From positions 1 to 63,576 of the forward strand of contig CALEDR010000020.1 in NCBI GenBank assembly GCA_937949545.1: DNA of 63,576 nt, in the 5' to 3' direction. Made by a program: the position numbers and the translations under genes. Positions 17,735 through 26,141 of this stretch are shown here, piece after piece. Numbering within the stretch: position 1 is the first letter of the stretch; each line of letters begins with the position of its first letter. This DNA is from an uncultured Phycisphaerae bacterium (lineage in GTDB: Bacteria; Planctomycetota; Phycisphaerae; Sedimentisphaerales; Anaerohalosphaeraceae). Below the pieces are notes generated by a model that was not told the DNA's origin, did not search any database, and saw only the letters and a list, made by a program, of their open reading frames with translations.

Positions 17735-17772
17735 TTTCAACCAGCGGAAGTTTCGACAAGAAGACGAAATCC

Positions 17773-18948
17773 ATGGCGGATTCTTTTAAGAAAGTTGTAT
17801 TCCTATACGCTCCGAGCGAAGACCGAGGGCTCTGGGGCGGAGTTGCTGAATACGCCTCGGTTCACCGCCGATGGCTTCTGTACTCCCCGCTGCTGCTTCA
17901 GTTTGAGGCCGACGAGGAAGAAATCGATCGATGGCTCAAACAGGTTCGGCCCGACGGCCTGATTGTCCCCAATTCCCGAAAAAACCTGGGCAGAATTTTC
18001 CGGCTTTCCATCCCGACGATTCTCCATCGGAATGTAAAGCCGCGACTGCCGGGCCGGCCCGCCATCGTCGGCAATGGAGAGCGCATCGGGAAAATGGCTG
18101 CTGAGCACTTCCTGAAACTCGGGTTTAAGAACTTCGGCTCCTACATCTGCGCTGCTCATGTGCCGATGCAGGAGCGTGCCGAAAGCTTTGCCAAATACAT
18201 TCGGGAATCCGGCTTTGACATCCGCATTCTGGTCAGACCCAGGCCCGGCAATCTCACCTCCTGGAACAGGGAACTGCTGATTCTGGCCGACTGGCTGAAA
18301 TCCCTCCGCAAGCCTGCGGCCGTATTGGCCGGCGACGACACGCTGGCTGTCGATATTTTGACCGCCTGCCGAATTGCCGAGCTTCTTGTCCCGCAGCAGA
18401 TTGCCGTACTGGGCGTCAACAACAACCGAACAATCTGTGAGACGCAAATCCCCCGTATTTCCAGTGTGGCTCTGGATTACAGAAAGGCCGGGTTTGAGGC
18501 CGCCGCTCTTCTGGACCGGATGATGAATAAGCAGCCCCTTCCGCAAGAACAAACGGTTTTTATTGAGCCGACCGCCGTCATTATTCGCCAGTCCACAGAC
18601 TTTACCGCTATCGAAGACCTGGAAGTGGCCAAAGCCATGAACTTTATTCGTCACAATACAACCGCTATCCTTCAGGTCTCCGATGTGGCTAACCATGTGC
18701 ATCTGACGAAGAACGCCTTGCAGAAGAGATTCAAAAAAGCGGTGGGCTGTACGGTCGCTCAGGAAATCCGGCGGGTTTGTGTCGATCGGATTGCCGACCT
18801 GTTAATCCATTCCAACCTGTCCATCGAGGAAATCGCCCTGTCCGTCGGATTTTCAAATCCCAGCCATATTGCCCGATATTTTCGCAAAATCAAAGGACTG
18901 TCTCCCCTCGTATTCCGCCGCCAGTACGGCCCCCGACAAGAACGCTGA
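17773..18948 (+). CDS. XylR-type AraC family transcriptional regulator
   Basis: The 391-residue protein joins an N-terminal periplasmic-binding-protein-like (LacI-type) ligand domain to a C-terminal AraC double helix-turn-helix, the architecture of E. coli XylR. Ligand-domain signs are PDGLIVPN, AAVLAGDDTLAVDILTACR and QIAVLGVNNNRTICE. The HTH has ILQVSDVANHVHLTKNALQKRFKKAVG and LSIEEIALSVGFSNPSHIARYFRKIKGLSP, seen here in parts. It is divergent from the aldolase-symporter operon and most likely activates it in response to the imported compound. The true ligand is unknown. Confidence 0.93.
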   Translation: MADSFKKVVFLYAPSEDRGLWGGVAEYASVHRRWLLYSPLLLQFEADEEEIDRWLKQVRPDGLIVPNSRKNLGRIFRLSIPTILHRNVKPRLPGRPAIVGNGERIGKMAAEHFLKLGFKNFGSYICAAHVPMQERAESFAKYIRESGFDIRILVRPRPGNLTSWNRELLILADWLKSLRKPAAVLAGDDTLAVDILTACRIAELLVPQQIAVLGVNNNRTICETQIPRISSVALDYRKAGFEAAALLDRMMNKQPLPQEQTVFIEPTAVIIRQSTDFTAIEDLEVAKAMNFIRHNTTAILQVSDVANHVHLTKNALQKRFKKAVGCTVAQEIRRVCVDRIADLLIHSNLSIEEIALSVGFSNPSHIARYFRKIKGLSPLVFRRQYGPRQER

Positions 18949-19036
18949 CGGCCGCGGGAAGATGGGACTTCCATATCTCTGCGAAATTTTGAAAAAAGCA
19001 CAGAAAAAAATTCACCCGCATTCCAGCAGCCGGGCT

Positions 19037-19279
19037 TTACCAAAAATGTCTGTGCGAAAATGCATGACCGGAACCTGATTTGAGGTATTGTTCAAACTTT
19101 GCAGCTTTCAGGTTCTTGTCAAACCGAATGGCAACAACAACTTTCCATGGCCTGAATTTAGCTGTATGCGGCGATTTTCCGGCGTTATGTTCCTCAAGAC
19201 GTTTCGTCAAATCAGAGGTAAGCCCGATATCCTTTTTGTCGGGTTCTGTTAAACTCTCGAGCAGATAGACATGCTTCAT
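19037..19279 (-). CDS. Small GIY-YIG domain protein
   Basis: The 80-residue product is one GIY-YIG nuclease-like domain: KHVYLLES, DIGLTSDLTKRLEEHNAG, HTAKFRPWKVV and the Glu in KFEQYLKSGSGHAF. It belongs to the short stand-alone proteins often annotated as UPF0213-like endonucleases. The second signature tyrosine (the Y of YIG) is Asp here (KKDIGLT), so nuclease activity is doubtful. It lies just downstream of tmRNA on the same strand. Its role is unknown. Confidence 0.85.
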   Translation of the reverse strand: MKHVYLLESLTEPDKKDIGLTSDLTKRLEEHNAGKSPHTAKFRPWKVVVAIRFDKNLKAAKFEQYLKSGSGHAFSHRHFW

Positions 19280-19328
19280 TCCGATGATCCCAAAAAGAAA
19301 AGTCCTCCATCGCTGAAGCGATGGAAGA

Positions 19329-19680
19329 TGGAGGCGGGGGGATTCGAACCCCCGTCCCGAGACATTTCCAGTCCGGCATCTACATGTTTAGTCGTCTGTT
19401 TGGGTCTCGCTCAAGCGGACGCCAAACGACCGGCTTCCGCTCTCGCCAGTTCACTGTTGTCTCGCTGTCGGGCCGTGAACGGAGCCCTTCAGCCAGCCCG
19501 CTGAGCGGCATTCTCGTCAGTCCCGCGGGCAGGACCAACGGAACGGGCTGCGTTAATTACGCAGCCATTGCATACTGGTAGTTGCCAGTTATCTTTAGCA
19601 GCGGATGATTAGGCAGGCCAACCGCCATCCTGCACATGCAGCCGAACCTTCTACCTGTCCGGTCGATTCCTTTCGCCCCC
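19329..19680 (-). ncRNA. ssrA: Transfer-messenger RNA (tmRNA)
   Basis: On the minus strand a 352-base RNA begins GGGGGCG, which pairs with CGCCTCC at its 3' end to form the acceptor stem. The T arm with GGTTCGAATCC is next to it. The tag frame reads ...GNYQYAMAA then TAA (19554-19580), and pseudoknot-capable GC-rich segments follow. tmRNA rescues stalled ribosomes with SmpB and tags products for degradation. The resume codon is probably the GGC after ATAACT, giving a nine-residue tag GNYQYAMAA; an upstream resume codon would lengthen it slightly. CCA is not encoded. Confidence 0.95.
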
Positions 19681-19712
19681 GATTCACTTGTCAAAGATGC
19701 TTCTATATATTG

Positions 19713-19741
19713 ATTGTAGCAAATCCGCCCGTCTAATACAA
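19713..19741 (-). promoter_or_regulatory. Predicted ssrA promoter
   Basis: TTGTAT and TACAAT are separated by 17 bases on the minus strand, 32 bases before the mature tmRNA 5' end, leaving a short leader for RNase P removal. Confidence 0.6.
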
Positions 19742-19750
19742 CATCGGCTT

Positions 19751-20476
19751 TCAGCGGCTCTGTCTTTCCGCCAGACGCATCCACTCGTCCAGATTTTGTT
19801 TGAGTTCCTCCACCGTCATCGCCGCACAATGCCCATCCCAAAAACTCACATTCGCCCTCTGCCGGCTGTGGCGAAACGCCGCCGTCCCGTATGTCTCAAA
19901 ACCCAACCATTCCTCTCCGGTTTCTGTATATTTATCGCACCCCCACCAGTTAAACCACCAGTCCAGGGCGTCGGCCATACACAAAATCCGCCCGCTCTGA
20001 CGCAGCAGCCGCTCCCGAATGGACTCCCGAAAATAATAGACATGGGCGTTCAGCCCATAGTTGCGGTCCATCGCATACAGCCCTTCCTCCGGATTTTTCA
20101 GGGCAAACGAGGCGGAAGGACAGATATATTTCTTCTCATACGAAGGTTTATATTCCTGGATATTCTGCGGAAACCGGCGGATTTTGTATTCCTCCGTCAA
20201 AAACGACAGCCCGATTCGGCTGCGAAACTCATCCAGCGTAAACCACGGCCGCATAATCGGGTCCTGAACCGAAATCGGCAGCAGGTCTCGCATTTCCGTA
20301 AAATACCCATAGAAAGCGAACGTATAATTCTTCATCAGCGACTTACAGACAATCGAACGCCCCGCTTCTCGGGCCTGACGCAGAGCCGGCAGAAGCACAC
20401 CGACCAGCAGGCTTAAAATCCCGAGCACCGCCAGCAGTTCGATAAGCGTAAACGCATTGTACCGCCGCTGTTCCAT
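19751..20476 (-). CDS. Type II secretion pseudopilin-like protein with H-X9-DG motif
   Basis: The 241-residue product starts with a prepilin peptidase site and hydrophobic helix (AFTLIELLAVLGILSLLVGV), preceded by GAAAGGACGGTCGAA. Its C-terminus carries the Planctomycetes H-X9-DG motif (FRHSRQRANVSFWDGH). The middle region has no known enzyme motif. Such proteins are membrane-anchored and exposed outside the cytoplasm; their exact role in planctomycetal secretion or surface structures is not settled. It stands alone, just upstream of tmRNA. Confidence 0.88.
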   Translation of the reverse strand: MEQRRYNAFTLIELLAVLGILSLLVGVLLPALRQAREAGRSIVCKSLMKNYTFAFYGYFTEMRDLLPISVQDPIMRPWFTLDEFRSRIGLSFLTEEYKIRRFPQNIQEYKPSYEKKYICPSASFALKNPEEGLYAMDRNYGLNAHVYYFRESIRERLLRQSGRILCMADALDWWFNWWGCDKYTETGEEWLGFETYGTAAFRHSRQRANVSFWDGHCAAMTVEELKQNLDEWMRLAERQSR

Positions 20477-20534
20477 TTCGACCGTCCTTTCCGGTCTATT
20501 TTGTTTTCTACGAACCGCACAAGGCGCCGGTTTG

Positions 20535-22229
20535 TCAAAAACGCCGGCCGCGAAGAATGGAAATCAGAAGCCAGATGCCGATCGCCGCCGCCGTCAGATA
20601 CCCGAACACCCCCAGGGCCTCCAGCGACATCAGCCCCAGCACGGTCCCCTCCTGAGCCACCAGCAGGCTGGAGCCGATCAGCAGGGCCGCAATAATAATG
20701 GCAAACGACATCCGATTGGAGCTGTTGTCCAGCGTCCGCTCCAATTCTTCCAGATGTTCATGATGAATATGAATCCGAAACTGCCCGCGGCGGACTTTGT
20801 TCAAAATAGCCGCCGCATCCTCCGGAAATCGGCCCGCCAGCTCGCCCGCCCCCTGGGCGGCTTTGCCCAGCTGCCGGAGAATCCCGCTGGGTTTCATCGA
20901 TTCGAGCAGAAACCGCTTGGCATACGGCTTCAGATGCTCGATAATCTGAAACTCCGGGTCCAGGCCGGTTGCAAACGATTCAATTGTCATCAGACATTTC
21001 AGCATCAGCGTAAAATCACGCGGCGGCTGGATATGATGCGACCGGATAATCTCAAAGCCGCGCCCGATGGCCTCTCGAAACGGAATATCCTTCAGCGGAA
21101 GATGAGAATAGGTATCCAGCAGTTCCTCCAAATCCCGCCGCAAATCCAGCACATCCGTCTGTTCATCAATCATTTCGGCCCGTTCCAGGCCCTGCAGAAC
21201 CCGCGTCACATCGCCGCTGACAATGGACAGCACAATCGCCTGCATCAATTGACGGTCCGGACGGCTCAGCCGCCCCACCTGCCCAAAGTCCAGCGGAGCC
21301 AGCACATTGCCTTTCATCACAAAGAAATTCCCCGGGTGCGGGTCCGTGTGGAAAAATCCGAAATCAAACACCTGCTTGAGCACAAAATCCGCTCCGCGCC
21401 GGGCGATTTCCTTCGTATCGTATCCTTCCGCCTCAAGCCGTTCTACTTGAGAGGGCTTGACGCCCTCAATAAACTCCATCGTCAGAATGCCCTCGGAGCA
21501 GTACTCTTCAAAAACCTCCGGCACGTGCACCGTCGGGTCGTCGGCAAAGTTCTGCCGGAATCGCTGAAGATTTTTCCGCTCACGGGACAAATCCACCTCT
21601 TTGAGCACCGCCTGGGCAAATTCGCGAACCATCCGCTGGGGGTCAATGGCCTGTCCGTTCCGCAGCCGTCCTTTCAGCAGTGCCGCCAAATCTTCCAGAA
21701 TCTCCAATTCTGTTCGGATAACCCGAACAATTCCGGGCCGGCGGATTTTCATCGCCGCCATTCGGCCGTCTTTGAGCCGGACCCGATGCACTTGGGCAAT
21801 GCTGGCCGCCGCAATCGGTTCCGGTTCAAAGGTGTCAAACAATCCCTCCGGATAGGCACCTAACTGTTGCCGAATTTCCTGTCGAATCGTCTCCGGACGT
21901 TCCGGCGTCACCCGGTCCTGCAGCCGTTCCAGTTCATCCACCAGATCTGTCGGAATCAGGTCCGGACGGGTGCTGAGCAGCTGCCCCAGCTTGATAAAGG
22001 TCGGCCCCAGTTCCTCCATGGCCAGGCGAATTCGACGGGCCGGCGAACTTTGAGTCATCTCTTCACGCCGAGCCGTTGGAAACGCCTTCGAACCAATCCC
22101 CACCCGAAACCGGCGCGCAACAATTCCCGCAGCTTCCTCAAAGCCGTATTTAATCAGCACAGACATAATGTGCCGATACCGCGCCAGATGAGCAGCGGTT
22201 CGCTTGACTCGGTAAAACAAACCCCGCAA
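20535..22229 (-). CDS. ABC1/UbiB/AarF family atypical kinase
   Basis: The 564-residue product has the UbiB kinase-like core: the KxGQ motif in ELGPTFIKLGQLLSTRPDLIP, the Ala-rich loop AAASIAQVH in place of a glycine loop, a Lys in AAMKIRRPG, FHTDPHPGNFFV as catalytic loop and LDFGQVGRL as the DFG segment. Two C-terminal membrane helices follow (MSFAIIIAALLIGSSLLV and GYLTAAAIGIWLLISIL). UbiB proteins support isoprenoid quinone or lipid metabolism at the membrane. The start is a TTG at 22229 preceded by AAGGGG. The phasin-like gene ends 15 bases upstream, and the two are probably co-transcribed. Confidence 0.93.
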   Translation of the reverse strand: MRGLFYRVKRTAAHLARYRHIMSVLIKYGFEEAAGIVARRFRVGIGSKAFPTARREEMTQSSPARRIRLAMEELGPTFIKLGQLLSTRPDLIPTDLVDELERLQDRVTPERPETIRQEIRQQLGAYPEGLFDTFEPEPIAAASIAQVHRVRLKDGRMAAMKIRRPGIVRVIRTELEILEDLAALLKGRLRNGQAIDPQRMVREFAQAVLKEVDLSRERKNLQRFRQNFADDPTVHVPEVFEEYCSEGILTMEFIEGVKPSQVERLEAEGYDTKEIARRGADFVLKQVFDFGFFHTDPHPGNFFVMKGNVLAPLDFGQVGRLSRPDRQLMQAIVLSIVSGDVTRVLQGLERAEMIDEQTDVLDLRRDLEELLDTYSHLPLKDIPFREAIGRGFEIIRSHHIQPPRDFTLMLKCLMTIESFATGLDPEFQIIEHLKPYAKRFLLESMKPSGILRQLGKAAQGAGELAGRFPEDAAAILNKVRRGQFRIHIHHEHLEELERTLDNSSNRMSFAIIIAALLIGSSLLVAQEGTVLGLMSLEALGVFGYLTAAAIGIWLLISILRGRRF

Positions 22230-22244
22230 ACCCGTTACCCCTTC

Positions 22245-22532
22245 TTATTTTTTGAGCAGATGGTCGATTTTCTCTTCCAGACGCTTGAGGTCTTCTTTTG
22301 TCGCCAAAGGCATCTGCGTCAGAACCTTGTGAAGCTGTTCCGAAATGATTTTTTCCAAATCGGCACGGCTTTTTTCCGCCAGCTCCAGAATCTCTTTCAC
22401 AAAGCCGCTTTTCTCCTCGCGTTTGGCCTTGCCCTTCTGAACATACTCTTCGAAAAGGGCTTCCGCCCGTTCCCTGGTCATGCTCATTGCCCCCAGCCCT
22501 GCCAGAAATAATTTATCGAGTGTCTCAAACAT
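22245..22532 (-). CDS. Phasin-family (polyhydroxyalkanoate granule-like) small protein
   Basis: The 95-residue, mostly helical, charged protein starts MFETLDKLFLAGLGAMSMTRERAEALFEEYV (read in parts) and ends in a Lys/Glu/Leu coiled coil (KEDLKRLEEKIDHLLKK). This matches PhaF/PhaI-like phasin domain proteins. I choose the ATG at 22532, which has AAAGGAG eight bases before it; the longer open frame upstream is not conserved-looking. The pairing with the UbiB kinase gene suggests a shared membrane or lipid role rather than PHA storage, since no PHA synthase is visible. Confidence 0.8.
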   Translation of the reverse strand: MFETLDKLFLAGLGAMSMTRERAEALFEEYVQKGKAKREEKSGFVKEILELAEKSRADLEKIISEQLHKVLTQMPLATKEDLKRLEEKIDHLLKK

Positions 22533-22845
22533 TGTCCGCTCCTTTCTCTCTGGAAATGACCATTCAAAAAATCCAACAAATGGAGTCCGTTTTGAACTAT
22601 TATATCGAAAAACCCGCCGGGGGACAACTTCTATCCGAAAGACCGATAAGAATCTTCCGGTTTTTGCTTTTCCCCCGCGCGAAAAAACAGCTTTTGCCGG
22701 AAAAGACGCAATAAAAAGGGTTCGACAGTCGACAATTCCTAAATGAAAGACAGGCAAACTCCGGAATATTTACAGGAATATTGATTTTCGAATCGGCTTG
22801 ATGTATAATGAAAACACTGATATTCGCAGGGCTTTGGGAAATGGT
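22533..22845. other. Intergenic region upstream of the phasin and dockerin-like genes
   Basis: About 310 bases lie between the divergent starts. It holds the ribosome site of the phasin gene and the promoter of the dockerin-like gene at 22781-22809. I see no RNA gene or strong repeat in the rest. Confidence 0.6.
22781..22809 (+). promoter_or_regulatory. Predicted promoter of the dockerin-like gene
   Basis: TTGATT and a perfect TATAAT have a 17-base spacer. The -10 overlaps the upstream in-frame ATG at 22801, so translation must start later, at 22846. Confidence 0.6.
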
Positions 22846-23784
22846 ATGACGCCGATTGTAAGGATAAGTTTATTTCTCTTGCTCGGCTGTACGCTTTGGG
22901 GGGGTATCCGAAACGGCGGCTTTGAGATACCGGATCCGAATATAACCGAGTGGTGCATTCCCCCGTGGGGATGGCAACGCGCCAGAGACAATGCCTACGG
23001 GGACTCCTATGCGTCGCTTCACCGCTACCTGATTCCCAATCCGCAATACGACCGAAGCAAACAGGAGGTCAAGTGGTCCCTGCCGGGGCCTTATGAAGGC
23101 CGCCGGTTTGTTGTGTTGTGCACCGGCGACCTCGGAGAGGAATCTGACCCCTTTATCATCCATTCCACAATCCGGCAAACCGTCACGTTTCTGCCCGGAC
23201 AGCGGATATCCGGGGCCTACTTCTTCGGCACCTGCGATTTCCTTCAATACAACGATTACGGAAAAATCTACCTCAAGCCGGTGGACCCCAACAGCGGTCT
23301 GCCGGAGGAAATCGTCCTGGCCTACTGCGATGTAAAAATCGTCGGCGATTTTAAATCCACCAATACCTGGATTCCCTTCCAATATGACTTCACGGAACAA
23401 ACCGCCGGAACCTACGAGCTGATTTGCACCGTCAAAGACGTGCTGGATACCATTTACAAAAGCTATCTGGCGGTGGACGGATTGTCCGTCTGCACCATCC
23501 AGCCCGGCGACATCAACCACGACTGCTCCGTTGATGCGGAGGATTTCCACATCCTCTCCCAGGCATGGCTGAGCTGGTGTCCGGACCCGAATGCCTTTGA
23601 CCCCAATACTCTCCTGCCCAAACCCGATTATCCGGGCGGCATGCTCCCGCCCGGGGCTGTCTATGACCCCAATCTGATTGACCCCAACTGCCCCTGCCCT
23701 CAGGCCGACCTGAACAAAGACTGGTTCGTGGACACCCTGGACCTGATGATTCTGACCGACCACTGGCTTAAAAACGGCAACTAA
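22846..23784 (+). CDS. Secreted protein with two dockerin-like EF-hand repeats
   Basis: The 312-residue protein has a signal peptide (IVRISLFLLLGCTLWG), an N-terminal beta-rich module (GGIRNGGFEIPD, resembling discoidin/CBM-like folds that open with a NGGFE motif) and a C-terminal pair of dockerin-type calcium loops: GDINHDCSVDAEDFHILSQAW and ADLNKDWFVDTLDLMILTDHW, read in parts. In between is a Pro/Asp/Asn-rich stretch. Such tails are frequent in Phycisphaerae extracellular proteins; cohesin partners are not known there. No catalytic motif is seen. Confidence 0.85.
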   Translation: MTPIVRISLFLLLGCTLWGGIRNGGFEIPDPNITEWCIPPWGWQRARDNAYGDSYASLHRYLIPNPQYDRSKQEVKWSLPGPYEGRRFVVLCTGDLGEESDPFIIHSTIRQTVTFLPGQRISGAYFFGTCDFLQYNDYGKIYLKPVDPNSGLPEEIVLAYCDVKIVGDFKSTNTWIPFQYDFTEQTAGTYELICTVKDVLDTIYKSYLAVDGLSVCTIQPGDINHDCSVDAEDFHILSQAWLSWCPDPNAFDPNTLLPKPDYPGGMLPPGAVYDPNLIDPNCPCPQADLNKDWFVDTLDLMILTDHWLKNGN

Positions 23785-23808
23785 AGAATTTCAGGGGGAC
23801 GGAGGCAC

Positions 23809-25884
23809 CTACATCAGCATCAGAATCACTTGGCCGGTCTGATACACCAGCAGAGTAATCATGTATGCCAGCCCCGTCAGACCGGCAAACTGGAAAATGG
23901 CCCACTTCCATGCCCCGCTTTCCCGGCGCGTGACGGCCACTGTGGCGACACAGGGCGTACTAATCAGACAGAACAGCATAATGCAGAATCCCTGGAGGAC
24001 ACTGTAATCTTCCCGGATGCGCTTCTGCAATTGCTCCAAATCCTCTTCGCCGCCAAGCGAGTAAACAATCGACATCTGGGAGACAAACACTTCTTTGGCC
24101 ATAGCCGCCCCAATCAACGCCGTGCCGATTTTCCAGTCAAACCCCAGCGGTTGTATCGCCGGCTCCATCCATTTGCCGATGCGGCCGGCCAGGGAATATT
24201 CCAGTTCCAGCCGCTGCGGCGGGACTTCGCCGGCAGACAAGATATCTTTCGGCGGACGCGGATAGCGCGTCACCGCCCACATCACAATCGACAGCACCAG
24301 AATCACCGTCCCGGCTTTCCGCAGATACATCCAGCCGCGGTCCCACATGTGCAGCAGAAGCCCGCGCAGCGTCGGCAGCCGGTACGGCGGCAGCTCCATC
24401 ACAAAGGGAACAGACTCCCCTCGCAGAACCGTGCTGCGCAAAAGCCGTACGCAGACTATCGCCAGCACAATCCCAATCAGATAAATCAGCCACATCATCG
24501 GTCCGCGAAGCACCGGCGGAAAGAAGGCCGGAATCAGCAGCCCGTAAATCGTAATCCGGGCCCCGCAGCTCATCAGCGGAATCACCAGCATCGTCGCCAG
24601 ACGCGTCCGCCGCTCCTCCAGAATCCGCGTGGCCATAATCGCCGGAACCGAACAGCCGAACCCAATCAGCATCGGAATAAAACTCTTGCCGTGAAGCCCG
24701 ATTCGATGCATCAGGCGGTCCATAATAAACGCCGCCCGCGCCATATACCCGCTGTCCTCCAGAAACGCAATTCCCAGAAACAGCAGCAGAATATTCGGCA
24801 GAAACACCACCACCCCACCGACCCCGGCAATGACCCCGTCTATCAGCAGAGATTTGATTTCTTCCGAGACCCCTTCCGGCCAAAACCGTCCGACCCTCTG
24901 TGCCAAATACCCAAAACCGTTCTCCAGCCAGCTCTGCGGCCAGGCGCCGATCTGAAACGTCAGATAGAAAACGATGTACATCAGAACGGCAAAAATCGGC
25001 AGCCCCAGATACCGATGCGTCAGAACCGCATCCAGCCGGTCGCTGAAGTCCCGCCGTTTCAGAACCGTCCGGCGGACCGTTTCCTGACAGGCCCCGGAGA
25101 TAAACCCATAACGGCGCTCTGCTATCAGCACCTCCGGCGATTCCCTGAAAACCCCCGTTAAATGCTGGCGAACCTGATGCAGCACATCGGAAACCTGCGG
25201 CGAACGAATCTGTTCCTGAATCTCCAAATCGCCCTCGAGCAGTTTCAGAGCCGTCCACCGCCGCCCGTATGAACGGAGGAGAGGAAGGTTCTCGTCAAGC
25301 ACCGATTCAATTTTTGCAATCGCCTCCTCCAGCTCCTGCCCGTAATGAATCTCCGCCGGCACCGGAAGAACCTGTTCGGCACAGCGGACTATCGTCTTCT
25401 TAAGTTCATCAATGCCTTCGCCTTTGGTGGCAACCAGCGGCACAATCGGAGCCCCCAGCAGGCCGCTCAGCTGCTCCAAATCGAACTCCAGCCCCCGCTG
25501 CCGCGCCACATCACTCATATTAAACGCCAGCACCAGCGGCACCTTCATCTCCATCAGCTGCACGGCCAAGTACAAATGCCGCTCCAGATTGGAGGCATCC
25601 ACCACATCCACCACCACATCCGGCCTCTCCTGAAGCAGAAAACGGCGGGCCACCAGCTCCTCCGCTGAAAGAGCCGACAGACTGTACACACCGGGCAAAT
25701 CCACAATCCGCAGCGTTCGCCCATCCACCCGGCAAACCCCCTCTTTCTTTTCCACCGTCACCCCTGGATAGTTCCCGGTATGCTGACGCGTGCCGGTGAG
25801 GGCATTGAATACCGTCGTCTTTCCGCTGTTCGGATTGCCCGCCAGCGCTACCAGCCATTCCCCCTTTTTTACGGATGCGTCCAT
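23809..25884 (-). CDS. feoB: Ferrous iron transport protein B
   Basis: The 691-residue protein has a cytoplasmic G domain (G1 GNPNSGKTT, TGTRQHTGNYPGVTVEKKEG in parts, G3 DLPGVYSLS, NMSD) followed by a helical GDI region and about nine membrane helices. The two gate motifs with conserved cysteines are present: GFGCSVPAIMATR and STPCVATVAV. FeoB imports Fe2+ across the inner membrane. It starts eight bases after feoA stops in the dtxR-feoA-feoB operon and converges on the dockerin-like gene. The length is slightly shorter than E. coli FeoB (773) but within the family range. Confidence 0.97.
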   Translation of the reverse strand: MDASVKKGEWLVALAGNPNSGKTTVFNALTGTRQHTGNYPGVTVEKKEGVCRVDGRTLRIVDLPGVYSLSALSAEELVARRFLLQERPDVVVDVVDASNLERHLYLAVQLMEMKVPLVLAFNMSDVARQRGLEFDLEQLSGLLGAPIVPLVATKGEGIDELKKTIVRCAEQVLPVPAEIHYGQELEEAIAKIESVLDENLPLLRSYGRRWTALKLLEGDLEIQEQIRSPQVSDVLHQVRQHLTGVFRESPEVLIAERRYGFISGACQETVRRTVLKRRDFSDRLDAVLTHRYLGLPIFAVLMYIVFYLTFQIGAWPQSWLENGFGYLAQRVGRFWPEGVSEEIKSLLIDGVIAGVGGVVVFLPNILLLFLGIAFLEDSGYMARAAFIMDRLMHRIGLHGKSFIPMLIGFGCSVPAIMATRILEERRTRLATMLVIPLMSCGARITIYGLLIPAFFPPVLRGPMMWLIYLIGIVLAIVCVRLLRSTVLRGESVPFVMELPPYRLPTLRGLLLHMWDRGWMYLRKAGTVILVLSIVMWAVTRYPRPPKDILSAGEVPPQRLELEYSLAGRIGKWMEPAIQPLGFDWKIGTALIGAAMAKEVFVSQMSIVYSLGGEEDLEQLQKRIREDYSVLQGFCIMLFCLISTPCVATVAVTRRESGAWKWAIFQFAGLTGLAYMITLLVYQTGQVILMLM

Positions 25885-25892
25885 CGTTCTCT

Positions 25893-26141
25893 CTACAAAG
25901 GTGCTACTTCCAGTTTTTCCGACATCCCCCGTCCCAGCACAATTTTGGTATTCTTCACCTGCACAATAATCTGCCCGCGAAAATCGTTCCGCAGTACCTC
26001 CAGCGGAACATTCGGCACCAGCCCCATCCCGGCCAGACGCAGGGTCAGCCCGTGTCCGCCGGCAATCCGAACCAGCCGGACCGTCTGTCCAGCAGGCACC
26101 TGAGAAAGAAACCGCACCGATTTATCCGCCGGAGATTCCAT
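25893..26141 (-). CDS. feoA: Ferrous iron transport protein A
   Basis: The 82-residue SH3-like protein (GQTVRLVRIAGGHGLTLRLAGMGLVPNVPLEVL in parts; GQIIVQVKNTKIVLGRGM) is typical of FeoA, which assists FeoB at the cytoplasmic face. Its start abuts the stop of the dtxR gene (26142), so translation is probably coupled. Confidence 0.93.
   Translation of the reverse strand: MESPADKSVRFLSQVPAGQTVRLVRIAGGHGLTLRLAGMGLVPNVPLEVLRNDFRGQIIVQVKNTKIVLGRGMSEKLEVAPL

Noticed and set aside
19271-19841. Short frames over the tmRNA on both strands
   Set aside because: They lie within or across the tmRNA, which explains the conserved text; none has a ribosome site or domain.
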